From Hymenobacter rubidus (GTDB lineage Bacteria; Bacteroidota; Bacteroidia; Cytophagales; Hymenobacteraceae): a stretch of DNA of 64,000 bases. The notes beneath the pieces are model-generated. The model saw only the letters and a program-made list of their open reading frames with translations. It made no database searches and was not told where the DNA came from. Positions 25,243 through 33,352 of the stretch are shown in pieces. The stretch lies in the NCBI RefSeq assembly GCF_016734815.1, contig NZ_JAERQF010000024.1, positions 1 to 64,000 of the forward strand, in the 5' to 3' direction. Made by a program: the position numbers and the translations under genes. Positions within the stretch are counted from its first letter, which is position 1; each line of letters begins with the position of its first letter.

Positions 25243-25923
25243 TCAACCATTAACATCAAACCGATACCCCAGCCCATACACCATCCGGATGTAGTTGGGC
25301 GCGCCCGCCTCCGTGAGCTTGCGCTTGAGATTTTTGACGTGGGCGTACACATTCTCGAACGTGTCGAACTGCTCGGCCGCGTCGCCGGACAGGTGCTCGG
25401 CAATGGCGCCTTTGGTGATGACGCGACTCTGATTCGCCAGCAGCAACAGCAGCAGGTCGAACTCGGTACGCGTGAGCGTCAGCGGCTTGCCGGCTACGGC
25501 GGCGCGGCGGGCGGGCACGTCCACGCTTAACTCGCCGGCTTGCAGCAGGTTGGTGCCCTGGTAGTGGCGGCGGCGCACCAGCGCGGCAATGCGGGCGCTG
25601 AGCTCGGGCAGGTAGAAGGGCTTGGGCAGGTAGTCGTCGGCGCCCAGTTCGAGGCCGGTGATGCGGTCGTCGACCGCGGCGCGGGCGCTGGTGATGATGA
25701 CGCCGGCCGCCTTCTGGTGCTTTTGCAGCTCGCGCAGCAGGTCGAGGCCGTCGCCGCCGGGCAGGGTGAGGTCGAGCACGATGCACTCGTAGTCGTGCAG
25801 CAGCATTTTTTCCTGCGCCTGGGCGTAGGTAGTGGCCACTTCGCAGATGTAGTGCTGGGCCTGCAGGTAGCTCACCACGCTGGCCAGCAGGGCCGGTTCA
25901 TCTTCGACGAGGAGCAGTTTCAT
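25243..25923 (-). CDS. OmpR-family response regulator
   Basis: A 226-residue DNA-binding regulator. The receiver domain has the acidic pair E7/D8 (LLVEDEP), phospho-acceptor D51 (IVLDLTLPGGDG), the Thr/Ser in IITSARA, and Lys in YLPKPF. The C-terminal winged helix (about 130-226) has LTRTEFDLLLLLLANQ and the final VYGLGYRF typical of OmpR/PhoB. It is followed by its partner kinase. Divergent from the TonB-dependent receptor, with about 300 bases between the two starts that contain another repeat copy. Confidence 0.95.
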   Translation of the reverse strand: MKLLLVEDEPALLASVVSYLQAQHYICEVATTYAQAQEKMLLHDYECIVLDLTLPGGDGLDLLRELQKHQKAAGVIITSARAAVDDRITGLELGADDYLPKPFYLPELSARIAALVRRRHYQGTNLLQAGELSVDVPARRAAVAGKPLTLTRTEFDLLLLLLANQSRVITKGAIAEHLSGDAAEQFDTFENVYAHVKNLKRKLTEAGAPNYIRMVYGLGYRFDVNG

Positions 25924-25982
25924 TTAAAGGTTTCGCTGGGAATGAGCGGCAAGGTAGGGCGGTTTGGGGAGCAACGAAGCCA

Positions 25983-26086
25983 TAAAGCCTGTCATCCTGA
26001 GCGCAGCGAAGGACCTTGTCACGACTGGATAAGCATTTCACGAACTTGGTAAGGTCCTTCGCTGCGCTCAGGATGACAGGCTTTAT
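25983..26086. repeat. CTGAGCG-family palindromic repeat, GGACCTT type
   Basis: Arms ATAAAGCCTGTCATCCTGAG and its complement extend through GCGCAGCGAAGGACCTT. The pairing here continues into the flanking ATAAAGCC, giving an arm of about 37 bases. It lies between the divergent response-regulator and receptor genes. Confidence 0.9.
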
Positions 26087-26223
26087 CCCTTTTCAGAAAT
26101 CAAATTAGTAAGCACTCCCTCACTTATTTTTTAAAATTCCGATTTCTTCCAAATGTATTCTAAATCGCCGCGCTACTTCGCTTCCATAAACCACGAAAAC
26201 ATTCCCACTTTCCCAAAATTCCC

Positions 26224-28953
26224 ATGAAGCGAATCCTACCCTCCTCTCCCCTCTCGGCCCGGACGGCGGGCGCGGCGCTGCTGCTGGCCGCCTGCGCGGC
26301 GACGGCCCCGGCCACCGCCGCTTCGCTGGCTACAGCTGTAGCCAAAGCCCCAAACGATTCCAGCCCGCTGGCGCGCCGGCCGCTCACCGGCCGCATTCTG
26401 GATGGCAATGACCAAAGCCCGCTGGCTTTTGCCTCAGTGGCCATTAAGGGCACCAACCGCGGCACCACCACGGATGGCGACGGCAACTTCAAGCTCGACG
26501 TGGACGACGGCGACGTGCTGGTAATTTCCTACGTGGGCTACGAGCTGCGTGAGATGCCCGTGCCTGCCGGCGCCAGCACCCTCACCGTGCCCATGAAAAC
26601 GGCCACTCACACCACCGCCGACGTGATTGTGGTGGGCAACCGGGCCTCCGAGGCCCGCACCAACGTGGACCTGCCCGTGCCCGTGGATGTGCTCACGGCC
26701 AAAGAAATCACCAAAACCGGCCAGACCGAACTGGGCCAGATGATTCACTTCACGGCGCCTTCGTTCAATTCCACCAAGCACGCCATCAGCAACGTGACGA
26801 GCTACGTGGACCCGGCTACGCTACGCGGCCTGGGCCCCGACCAGACGCTGGTGCTCGTGAACGGCAAGCGCCGCCACCAGTCCTCGGCCCTGAACGTGAA
26901 CAACGTGGTGGGCCGCGGCTCGGTGGGCACCGATTTGAACGCCATCCCGACGGCCGCCATCGAGCGGGTGGAGATTCTGCGCGACGGCGCGGCGGCCCAG
27001 TACGGCTCCGATGCCATTGCCGGCATCGTGAACATCGTGCTCAAGGCCAACCCGCGCGGCGGCGTGGTGACCGGCAACTACGGCATCACGGCCAAGGGCG
27101 ACGGCGCCACCTACGACACGGGCCTGAACTTCGGCCTGCCCGTGGGCAAGCGCGACGGCTTCCTGAACCTGACCGTGCAGGGCCACCACAACGACCCCAC
27201 CGACCGCTCGGGCGACTACACCGGCCGGGTGTACAACTCCGACAAAGCCACCGACGACGCCCTGGTGGCCCAGAACAACTTCAACCGCGACGTGACCAAA
27301 TACGGCACGGCCCGCAACACCATGGGCCAGTTTTTCTACAACGGCGAGGTGGCGCTGGGCGAAAAATGGCGGCTGTATTCCTTCGGCGGGGTTTCCTACA
27401 AGGACATGACGGCCTATGGCTTCTTCCGCAACCCGAGCAACAAGGCGCGGGCGGTGCTCTCGCTTTTCCCGAACGGTTACAACCCGGTATTCCCGGCCAC
27501 GGTGCAGGATTTGGCCTCCACGGTGGGGCTGCGCCGCAAAACGGCCAGCGGCTGGAACCTCGATTTCAGCCTCGGCGGCGGCCAGAACATCATCAAGACC
27601 TACGCCAACCACACGGTGAACCCCTCGTACGGCAGCGCCTCGCCCACCGAGTTTTACACCGGCACCAACAAGTTCGGGCAGGCGTTGGCCAACGTGAACG
27701 TATCGAAGGGCTTCGCCATCGGCGGCCTCAAGTCGTTCAGCCTGAGCTACGGCGGCGAATTCCGGGTGGAAAACTACCAGCTGCTGGCCGGCGACGAAGC
27801 CTCCTGGAAAAAAGGCCCCGTGACTACCAACAACCCCGACGTGGGCAGCAGCGGGCGCGAAGGCATTGCGGCCGTGAACGCCGTGGAGCGCACCCGCAAC
27901 AACGTGGGCGTGTACGTGGACGTGCTCAGCGACATCACCGACAACTGGCTGGTGGGTGTGGCCGGCCGCTTCGAGCGCTACTCCGATTTCGGCTCCAACG
28001 TGAGCGGCAAGATTTCGACCCGTTACAAGTTCTCGGAGATGTTTTCGGTGCGCGGCTCGCTCAACCGGGGCTTCCGGGCGCCATCCATGCACCAGCTCTA
28101 CTACTCCAACTACGCCGATGCCCAGTGGCTGACGCTCAACGGCGTGTTCGACTCCTACCCCATTGCCCACCTGCGCAACGACAACCCCTACGTGCAGAAG
28201 CTGGGCGTGGGCCAGCTCAAGGCCGAAACCACCCTCGACTACAACCTCGGCTTCACGGCCCAGGTCACGCCCGACCTCGTGTTCACGGCCGATGCCTACC
28301 AGATTGACATCACCGACCGGGTGGTGATTTCGGGCCAGCTCGACGCCACCAAGCCGGCCCTGGCGCCCACCTTCGCCGGCTCGGGCTACGCCCAGGTGCA
28401 GTTCTTCTCCAACGCCCTCGACACCCGCACCCGCGGCCTCGACGTGGTGGCCAGCTACCGCAAAAAGATGGACCGCGACCAGGAAATGGGCCTCAACCTG
28501 GCCATGGCCCTGAACTCGACCAAAGTGGTGGGCGAAGTCCGCACCCCCCCCTCGCTGGCCAACCTGGGCACCCCGCTCGTCGACCGCGTGATGATTGGCC
28601 TGATTGAAGTGGCCCAGCCGCGCTCCAAATTCATCGGCTCGGCCAACTACCGCTTCAAGAAAATCGAAGGCCTGGTGCGCGCCACCCGCTTCGGCGAGGT
28701 AACCGCCATCCAGAGCACCCCCGAGCTGGACCAGACTTTCTCGGCCAAAGTCATCACCGACGCCTCGCTCACTTACGCCTTCACGCCCCGCGTGGGCCTT
28801 ACCCTGGGCGCCAACAACCTCTTCAACGTCTACCCTGACGAAATCGCCTTCCCCTCGCTCACCGCCTCGGGCCAGACGCCCTACACGCGCTTCACCTCGC
28901 AGTTCGGCTTCATGGGCGCGTATTACTTCACGGCATTGCGGTTTAGCTTCTAG
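26224..28953 (+). CDS. TonB-dependent outer-membrane receptor
   Basis: A 909-residue outer-membrane active transporter. After an export signal (about 1-34) comes a CarboxypepD_reg-like domain (about 53-135; GRILDGNDQSPLAFASVAIKG). The plug domain follows (about 150-280; DQTLVLVNGKRRHQ, ERVEILRDGAAAQYGSDAIAG), then a 22-strand barrel with a typical aromatic C-terminus (YYFTALRFSF). The plug is of the classical siderophore/vitamin type rather than SusC. The substrate cannot be read from sequence; neighbours (citrate transporter downstream, two-component system upstream) suggest a metal-citrate or organic acid complex. The stop codon TAG is the first three bases of the palindromic repeat that follows. 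Confidence 0.93.
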   Translation: MKRILPSSPLSARTAGAALLLAACAATAPATAASLATAVAKAPNDSSPLARRPLTGRILDGNDQSPLAFASVAIKGTNRGTTTDGDGNFKLDVDDGDVLVISYVGYELREMPVPAGASTLTVPMKTATHTTADVIVVGNRASEARTNVDLPVPVDVLTAKEITKTGQTELGQMIHFTAPSFNSTKHAISNVTSYVDPATLRGLGPDQTLVLVNGKRRHQSSALNVNNVVGRGSVGTDLNAIPTAAIERVEILRDGAAAQYGSDAIAGIVNIVLKANPRGGVVTGNYGITAKGDGATYDTGLNFGLPVGKRDGFLNLTVQGHHNDPTDRSGDYTGRVYNSDKATDDALVAQNNFNRDVTKYGTARNTMGQFFYNGEVALGEKWRLYSFGGVSYKDMTAYGFFRNPSNKARAVLSLFPNGYNPVFPATVQDLASTVGLRRKTASGWNLDFSLGGGQNIIKTYANHTVNPSYGSASPTEFYTGTNKFGQALANVNVSKGFAIGGLKSFSLSYGGEFRVENYQLLAGDEASWKKGPVTTNNPDVGSSGREGIAAVNAVERTRNNVGVYVDVLSDITDNWLVGVAGRFERYSDFGSNVSGKISTRYKFSEMFSVRGSLNRGFRAPSMHQLYYSNYADAQWLTLNGVFDSYPIAHLRNDNPYVQKLGVGQLKAETTLDYNLGFTAQVTPDLVFTADAYQIDITDRVVISGQLDATKPALAPTFAGSGYAQVQFFSNALDTRTRGLDVVASYRKKMDRDQEMGLNLAMALNSTKVVGEVRTPPSLANLGTPLVDRVMIGLIEVAQPRSKFIGSANYRFKKIEGLVRATRFGEVTAIQSTPELDQTFSAKVITDASLTYAFTPRVGLTLGANNLFNVYPDEIAFPSLTASGQTPYTRFTSQFGFMGAYYFTALRFSF

Positions 28954-29022
28954 TAGCACATGCTTTAGCTTGTGCAGTCGCCAGAACGTGCAACGCCGCA
29001 CAAGCTAAAGCATGTGCTACTA
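28951..29022. repeat. intergenic inverted repeat (TAGTAGCACATG type)
   Basis: Perfect 25-base arms (28951-28975 and 28998-29022) carrying TAGTAGCACATGCTTTAGCT. It begins with the stop codon of the receptor gene. Not related to the CTGAGCG arms but immediately followed by such an element. Confidence 0.9.
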
Positions 29023-29030
29023 AAAAAGAA

Positions 29031-29171
29031 CTTCATGCTGAGCGAAGCCGAAGCATCTCTACCGCCGCAGTAAATCATTCGCTGCAACGAATGAGGTGGG
29101 ACGAATTCGTTGCCTGTGGAGGTGAGCCGCGCAACGAATCGGTAGAGATGCTTCGACTCCGCTCAGCATGA
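29031..29171. repeat. CTGAGCG-family palindromic repeat, GCATCTCTACC type, long version
   Basis: Left arm TCATGCTGAGCGAAGCCGAA followed by GCATCTCTACCG; right arm GGTAGAGATGCTTCGACTCC then GCTCAGCATGA. The centre is longer than in other copies and has its own nested inverted pair around CATTCGTTGC/GCAACGAAT. It lies between the receptor and citrate transporter genes. Confidence 0.88.
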
Positions 29172-29190
29172 CCGTTCTTTTCTATTCGCC

Positions 29191-29225
29191 AATCCACCAC
29201 TCCACCCATCCACCACTCCACCATC
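29191..29225 (+). promoter_or_regulatory. CCACCA-rich leader before the citrate transporter gene
   Basis: A 35-base stretch of CCA/CACCA repeats (AATCCACCACTCCACCCATC and on) runs right up to the ATG at 29226, with almost no G. Similar leaders precede the starts at 34599 and 42769. Confidence 0.4.
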
Positions 29226-30575
29226 ATGCTCGCACTCGCTGGCTTTGCCATGATTCTCACCTTCATGGTGCTGATTATGACGAACCGTCTTTCGGCCATT
29301 ACGGCGCTGCTGCTGGTGCCGGTGGCGTTTGCGGTGCTCACCGGCTTCGGTGGGCAAATGGGGCCGATGATGCTCGACGGCATCAAGAACATTGCGCCCA
29401 CGGGCATCATGCTGGTGTTTGCCATCATGTACTTCGGGCTGATGACGGACGCCGGCCTGTTCGACCCGGTCATCAACCGCATCCAGCGCGTGGCCCACGG
29501 CGACCCGCTGAAAATCATCGTCGGCACCGCCCTGCTGGCCCTGCTGGTGTCGCTGGATGGCGACGGGGCCACGACTTATATCATCGTCGTCACGGCCATG
29601 CTGCCACTTTATCGCCGCCTGGGCATCAGCCCGCTGATACTGACGTGCATGAATATGCTGGTGGGCGGCGTGATGAACATTCTGCCCTGGGGCGGCCCCA
29701 CCGCCCGCGCCATGAGCGTGCTGCACCTCGACAGCACCCAGCTTTTCAACCCGCTCATTCCGGCGATGGGCGCGGGGTTGGTGTGGGTGTTTTTCGTGGC
29801 CTGGCGCTTTGGCAAGCGCGAGCGGAAACGGCTGGGTCTGGCGCATCTGAATGAATCAAAAGAAACCAAAGCCGTCGTTTACGGCCTCGCTGCCGGCCTG
29901 CCTCAAGCGCTGCCCGAAGTGCCGGATTTGGAGATTTCGCTCGAAGAAAAAGCCCTGCGCCGCCCCAAACTACTCTGGCTGAACGCCCTGCTCACCGTCG
30001 GGCTGATGGTGGCGCTGGTGCGTGAGCTGCTGCCGCTGCCGGTGCTGTTTATGCTGGCGTTTGCGCTGGCTGCGGTGCTGAATTACCCGAATCTGTCGCA
30101 GCAGCGGCAGCGGTTTGCGGCGCACGCGGGCAATGCGCTGTCGGTGGCGGCGATGGTGTTTGCGGCGGGCATTTTCACCGGTATTCTCGGCGGCACGCAC
30201 ATGGTGGACGCCATGGCGCAGTCGTTTGTGGCGCTGGTTCCGCAGTCGCTGGGGCCGCACTTTCCGGTGCTGACGGGGCTGGTGAGCGCGCCACTCACGT
30301 TCTTCATGTCGAACGACGCGTTTTACTTCGGCATTCTGCCGTTTTTCACCAAAGCCGCGTCGGCGTTCGGCATTTCGGCGGCCACCATGGGCAAGGCCTC
30401 GCTGCTGGGCCAGCCCGTGCACCTGCTGAGCCCGCTGGTGCCGTCCACGTATTTGCTAGTGGGCCTGGCGGGCGTCGATATCGGGGCGCACCAGCGCTTC
30501 ACGCTGAAGTGGGCCGGCGGCACGGTGCTGGTGATGCTGATAACTTCGCTGCTACTGGGCATTATTTCGCTCTGA
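29226..30575 (+). CDS. CitMHS family citrate-metal:proton symporter
   Basis: A 449-residue inner-membrane transporter of the CitMHS family, which imports citrate complexed with Mg2+, Ca2+ or Fe3+ with protons. Seen: twelve or so hydrophobic segments, the family-typical start LALAGFAMILTFMVLIMTNRLS, SLDGDGATTYIIVVTAMLPLY (about 101-121, across the conserved DGDG), NILPWGGPTAR (about 150-160), and FMSNDAFYFGILPF (about 360-373). A charged cytosolic loop of about 50 residues lies at 195-245. It follows the TonB-dependent receptor in the same direction, separated by two palindromic repeats. Substrate assignment is from the family. Confidence 0.9.
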   Translation: MLALAGFAMILTFMVLIMTNRLSAITALLLVPVAFAVLTGFGGQMGPMMLDGIKNIAPTGIMLVFAIMYFGLMTDAGLFDPVINRIQRVAHGDPLKIIVGTALLALLVSLDGDGATTYIIVVTAMLPLYRRLGISPLILTCMNMLVGGVMNILPWGGPTARAMSVLHLDSTQLFNPLIPAMGAGLVWVFFVAWRFGKRERKRLGLAHLNESKETKAVVYGLAAGLPQALPEVPDLEISLEEKALRRPKLLWLNALLTVGLMVALVRELLPLPVLFMLAFALAAVLNYPNLSQQRQRFAAHAGNALSVAAMVFAAGIFTGILGGTHMVDAMAQSFVALVPQSLGPHFPVLTGLVSAPLTFFMSNDAFYFGILPFFTKAASAFGISAATMGKASLLGQPVHLLSPLVPSTYLLVGLAGVDIGAHQRFTLKWAGGTVLVMLITSLLLGIISL

Positions 30576-30587
30576 TTTGCAGGCGTC

Positions 30588-30693
30588 AACCTCACCCCCT
30601 GACCCCCTCTCCAAAAAAGAGGGGGCACCGGTCTAGCGTAGTTTTGAATCGCCTGGCTCCCCTCTCTTTTGGAGAGGGGCTGGGGGTGAGGTT
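30588..30693. repeat. intergenic inverted repeat (CCTCACCCCCTGACC type)
   Basis: Arms AACCTCACCCCCTGACCCCC (continuing TCTCCAAAA) and the matching CTGGGGGTGAGGTT lie about 65 bases apart. The inner parts also form GAGGGG/CCCCTC pairs. A different family from the CTGAGCG repeats. Confidence 0.8.
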
Positions 30694-30696
30694 TCA

Positions 30697-30723
30697 CGGC
30701 TGCGCTCAGCATGACGTTCTTTT
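30697..30723. repeat. solitary right arm of a CTGAGCG-family repeat
   Basis: GGCTGCGCTCAGCATGACGT followed by TCTTTT matches the right arm of the family, but no left arm is present. It abuts the CCTCACCCCC element, which may have replaced or been inserted into the left part. Confidence 0.7.
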
Positions 30724-30730
30724 GTACTTG

Positions 30731-31597
30731 ATGCCCGCTGGCATCTTTCCGCCTGCCGCCTCGTTATCCAGCTACCCCAGCTTCCGCGCCGTGAACCAAT
30801 ACATCGAGCAAATTATCAATAACCCGCTGGCCTCATTGGCTATTGTGGGCAACCTGGTCATCATCGAAAGCCTGCTTTCGGTCGATAATGCGGCCGTGCT
30901 GGCCACCATGGTGGGCGACTTGCCCAAAGAGCAGCGGCACAAGGCTTTGCGCTACGGTATCATCGGAGCTTATGTATTCCGGGGAGTGTGCATTGTGTTT
31001 GCGTCGTTTCTCATCAAGTTTTGGTTTTTGAAACCGTTGGGCGGGTTCTATTTACTCTACCTGACTTACGGCTACTTCAAGGCCAAACCCGAGCACGACG
31101 AAACCATCGACAAAGAAAAAAGCTGGATTTATCGCCACACACTGGGCCTGTTTGGCAAGTTCTGGGCTACAGTGGCCCTCATTGAGTTGATGGATTTGGC
31201 CTTTTCCATCGACAACGTGTTTGCCGTGGTGGCCTTCACCGACAACCTGATTCTGATTTGCGTGGGCGTGTTCATCGGCATTCTGGCCATGCGGCTGGTG
31301 GCCCAGGCGTTTGTGCTGCTCATGGGCAAGTACCCGTTTCTGGAAACAGCCGCTTTCGTGGTCATCGGCCTGCTGGGCCTGAAGCTGCTGTTCTCGCTGG
31401 TGGGCCACTTCCTGCCCGGCCACCCGCTCAGCACCGCCCTCGACAGCGAAGCGGCCGACGTGGCCATTACCGTGCTCACGGTGGCGGCTTTTTTAGTCCC
31501 GTGGGCTACGTCGCTGCTGTTCAACTGGCCGCAGCGGCCGGGCGGCAACCGCGCCGCCGCAACGCGAGCGGCGGAAGAAGTCCGGCAGCAGGCGTAA
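30731..31597 (+). CDS. TerC family integral membrane protein
   Basis: An inner-membrane protein of the TerC family, members of which have been linked to tellurite resistance and metal (notably Mn2+) export. About 7-8 membrane helices. The two family repeats each carry an Asp-Asn pair in a helix: SLLSVDNAAVLATMVG near the N-terminus and DLAFSIDNVFAVVAF in the middle. The ATG at 30731 gives 288 residues; the GTG at 30791 (starting MNQYIEQIINNP) gives 268 and a more family-like N-terminus, and a weak CATCTTTC box at 30742 would favour it. I keep the ATG as outer limit. Possible link to metal homeostasis with the preceding citrate transporter. Confidence 0.85.
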   Translation: MPAGIFPPAASLSSYPSFRAVNQYIEQIINNPLASLAIVGNLVIIESLLSVDNAAVLATMVGDLPKEQRHKALRYGIIGAYVFRGVCIVFASFLIKFWFLKPLGGFYLLYLTYGYFKAKPEHDETIDKEKSWIYRHTLGLFGKFWATVALIELMDLAFSIDNVFAVVAFTDNLILICVGVFIGILAMRLVAQAFVLLMGKYPFLETAAFVVIGLLGLKLLFSLVGHFLPGHPLSTALDSEAADVAITVLTVAAFLVPWATSLLFNWPQRPGGNRAAATRAAEEVRQQA

Positions 31598-31610
31598 GTA
31601 GCGAAACTGA

Positions 31611-31719
31611 AGAACGTCCTGCTGAGCGCAGCCGAGGCATCTCTACCGTGTAACTAGCCCGACGATTGGGTCTACTACCGCGGGAGAGAGGCTTCGGCTG
31701 CGCTCAGCAGGACGTTCTT
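31611..31719. repeat. CTGAGCG-family palindromic repeat, GCATCTCTACC type
   Basis: Left arm AGAACGTCCTGCTGAGCGCA then GCCGAGGCATCTCTACCG; right arm GCTTCGGCTGCGCTCAGCAG then GACGTTCTT. It lies between the convergent terC and threonine dehydrogenase genes. Confidence 0.9.
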
Positions 31720-31748
31720 AATTGTTCGGCTTGCCGCCTGAACCGAAT

Positions 31749-32741
31749 TTACGCCGGCTGCATCTCCTTCAAATGCGCCAGCATGTCGGCCGTCATCCTG
31801 TCCAGGTCAAAATCGGGCTGCCAGCCCCAGTCGCGACGGGCGGCGGAGTCGTCGATGCTGGCGGGCCAGGAATTGGCAATCTGCTGGCGGCCGTCGGGCT
31901 TGTAAGTGACTACAAAGCCGGGCGCATGCTGCTGGATGCTGGCCGTGATTTCGGCCGGCGAAAAGCTCATGGCGCCCAAATTATACGAGGTGCGCACTTT
32001 GATTTGCTCGGCCGGGGCATGCATGAGGTCCAGCGTGGCCTTGAGGGCGTCGGGCATGTACATCATCGGCAAATACGTGTCTTCTTCAAGGAAGCACTCG
32101 TAGGTTGAACCGGCCACGGCGCGGTGGTAGATGTCCACGGCGTAGTCAGTGGTGCCGCCGCCGGGCAGGCTCTTGTAGCCAATGAGGCCGGGGTAGCGCA
32201 GGCTGCGCACGTCGAGGCCGTGCTTGCGGTGGTACCACTCGCACCACTGCTCGCCGGCCAGCTTGCTGATGCCGTACACGGTGTTGGGATTCATGATGGT
32301 GACCTGCGGCGTGTGGTCGCGCGGCGTGTCGGGCCCGAACACGGCAATGGAGCTGGGCCAGTACACCTGGGCCACGCCGTGGGCTACGGCGGCTTCGAGC
32401 ACGATGAGCAGGCCGTCCATGTTCAGCTGCCAGCCGAAGAGTGGGTTTTTCTCGGCCGTGGCCGAGAGCAGGGCGGCGAGGTGGTAAATCTGCTTGGGGC
32501 GGTACTGCCGGATGAGCTTGTCGAGGCGGGTGCGGTCGAGCACGTCGAGCAGCTCAAACGGGCCGCCGGCCAGCAGTTCGGGGTTCTTGGGCGGGCGCAC
32601 GTCGGCGGCCACCACCAAGCGTGGGTCGTAGCGCTGGCGCAGGGCGGCCACCAGTTCCAGGCCGAGCTGGCCACAGGCGCCAATAACCAGCACGGAGCCG
32701 GGAAGAACAGCAGTATCGGGGTCGATGGAAGTTGGGGTCAT
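31749..32741 (-). CDS. NAD-dependent epimerase-like L-threonine 3-dehydrogenase
   Basis: A 330-residue extended short-chain dehydrogenase. Rossmann motif GACGQLG (about 22-28), acidic residue after strand 2 (AADVRPP), LAALLSATAEKNP (about 85-97), catalytic SSIAVFG with the YGISK Tyr/Lys pair (NTVYGISKLAGEQW), and RYPGLIGYKS. The LSATAEKN and RYPGLIG blocks are those of the epimerase-type L-threonine dehydrogenases that make 2-amino-3-oxobutyrate, the substrate of Kbl (encoded at 34599-35846). The start is the ATG at 32741. A perfect TAnnTTTG box lies 39 bases upstream on the minus strand. Confidence 0.88.
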   Translation of the reverse strand: MTPTSIDPDTAVLPGSVLVIGACGQLGLELVAALRQRYDPRLVVAADVRPPKNPELLAGGPFELLDVLDRTRLDKLIRQYRPKQIYHLAALLSATAEKNPLFGWQLNMDGLLIVLEAAVAHGVAQVYWPSSIAVFGPDTPRDHTPQVTIMNPNTVYGISKLAGEQWCEWYHRKHGLDVRSLRYPGLIGYKSLPGGGTTDYAVDIYHRAVAGSTYECFLEEDTYLPMMYMPDALKATLDLMHAPAEQIKVRTSYNLGAMSFSPAEITASIQQHAPGFVVTYKPDGRQQIANSWPASIDDSAARRDWGWQPDFDLDRMTADMLAHLKEMQPA

Positions 32742-32780
32742 GCGGGGGAGGGAATAAGGGTGGGAGGGCAGGAATGGCCG

Positions 32781-32788
32781 CAAAGATA
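32781..32788 (-). promoter_or_regulatory. TAnnTTTG promoter element of the threonine dehydrogenase gene
   Basis: CAAAGATA on the plus strand reads TATCTTTG on the minus strand, 39 bases before the ATG at 32741. This unit has an ordinary leader, unlike the leaderless group. Confidence 0.6.
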
Positions 32789-32874
32789 CCGGCCCTGCCG
32801 TAGCCGGAACGCCGCTTGCTACGTATTAGCTTGGTCCACGATGCTCCGCTACCCTGCACAAGGCACTTCTTTCC

Positions 32875-33312
32875 ATGCCCGAATCTGCCCCCCTCTATTC
32901 GCTGCTTTACCACAGCCACGCCTCCCGCGCCGTGCACGAGGTTACCCTTACCTCGTTGCTCCGCAAAGCCCGCCTGCACAATCAGCAAGCTCACCTGACC
33001 GGACTGCTGCTCTTTGCCAAAGAGCAATTTTTGCAAGTGTTGGAAGGTCCCGAGCCAGCCCTCAGCGACCTCTACGCCCGCATCAACGACGACCCACGCC
33101 ACTACGACGTGCACACGCTGGCCTACGGCTTGGTCGAAGCGCGCACATTTGCCGAATGGCCCATGGCCTACGCCCCTACCGACGCCGCGTTTATTGAGAA
33201 AATCATCGGCACCATTCCGGTGCCCGTCGCGGTAGGCCTCACCGCGCCCCCATCGGAAAAAGTGAACCTGCTGCTGCGCAAGTTTGCGCAGGACCACGCC
33301 CCGGACCAGTAA
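32875..33312 (+). CDS. BLUF-domain blue-light sensor protein
   Basis: A 145-residue protein that is essentially one BLUF domain, the FAD-binding blue-light sensor. All key residues are present with canonical spacing relative to AppA: Y12 (LYSLLYHSHA), N36 (RLHNQQAH), Q54 (EQFLQVLEG), W95 and M97 (FAEWPMAY). LTGLLLF and NDDPRHYDV are further BLUF signatures. About 45 residues follow, short and helical, with no output domain, so signalling must go through a partner protein. It sits between the threonine dehydrogenase (divergent) and a patatin whose gene starts 41 bases later. Confidence 0.92.
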   Translation: MPESAPLYSLLYHSHASRAVHEVTLTSLLRKARLHNQQAHLTGLLLFAKEQFLQVLEGPEPALSDLYARINDDPRHYDVHTLAYGLVEARTFAEWPMAYAPTDAAFIEKIIGTIPVPVAVGLTAPPSEKVNLLLRKFAQDHAPDQ

Positions 33313-33339
33313 GCGCCGCCCACAGCCCAAGCGCGGCGG

Positions 33340-33347
33340 TATCTTTG
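33340..33347 (+). promoter_or_regulatory. TAnnTTTG promoter element of the patatin gene
   Basis: TATCTTTG, a perfect consensus match, lies 5 bases before the ATG at 33353 and 28 bases after the BLUF stop codon. The patatin gene can therefore be transcribed on its own. Confidence 0.6.
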
Positions 33348-33352
33348 GGGCA

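Noticed and set aside
26821-29001. A 726-codon open frame antisense to the TonB-dependent receptor
   Set aside because: His/Val/Gly-rich translation typical of the reverse strand of GC-rich coding sequence; no start context or motifs, and the sense frame is a clear receptor.
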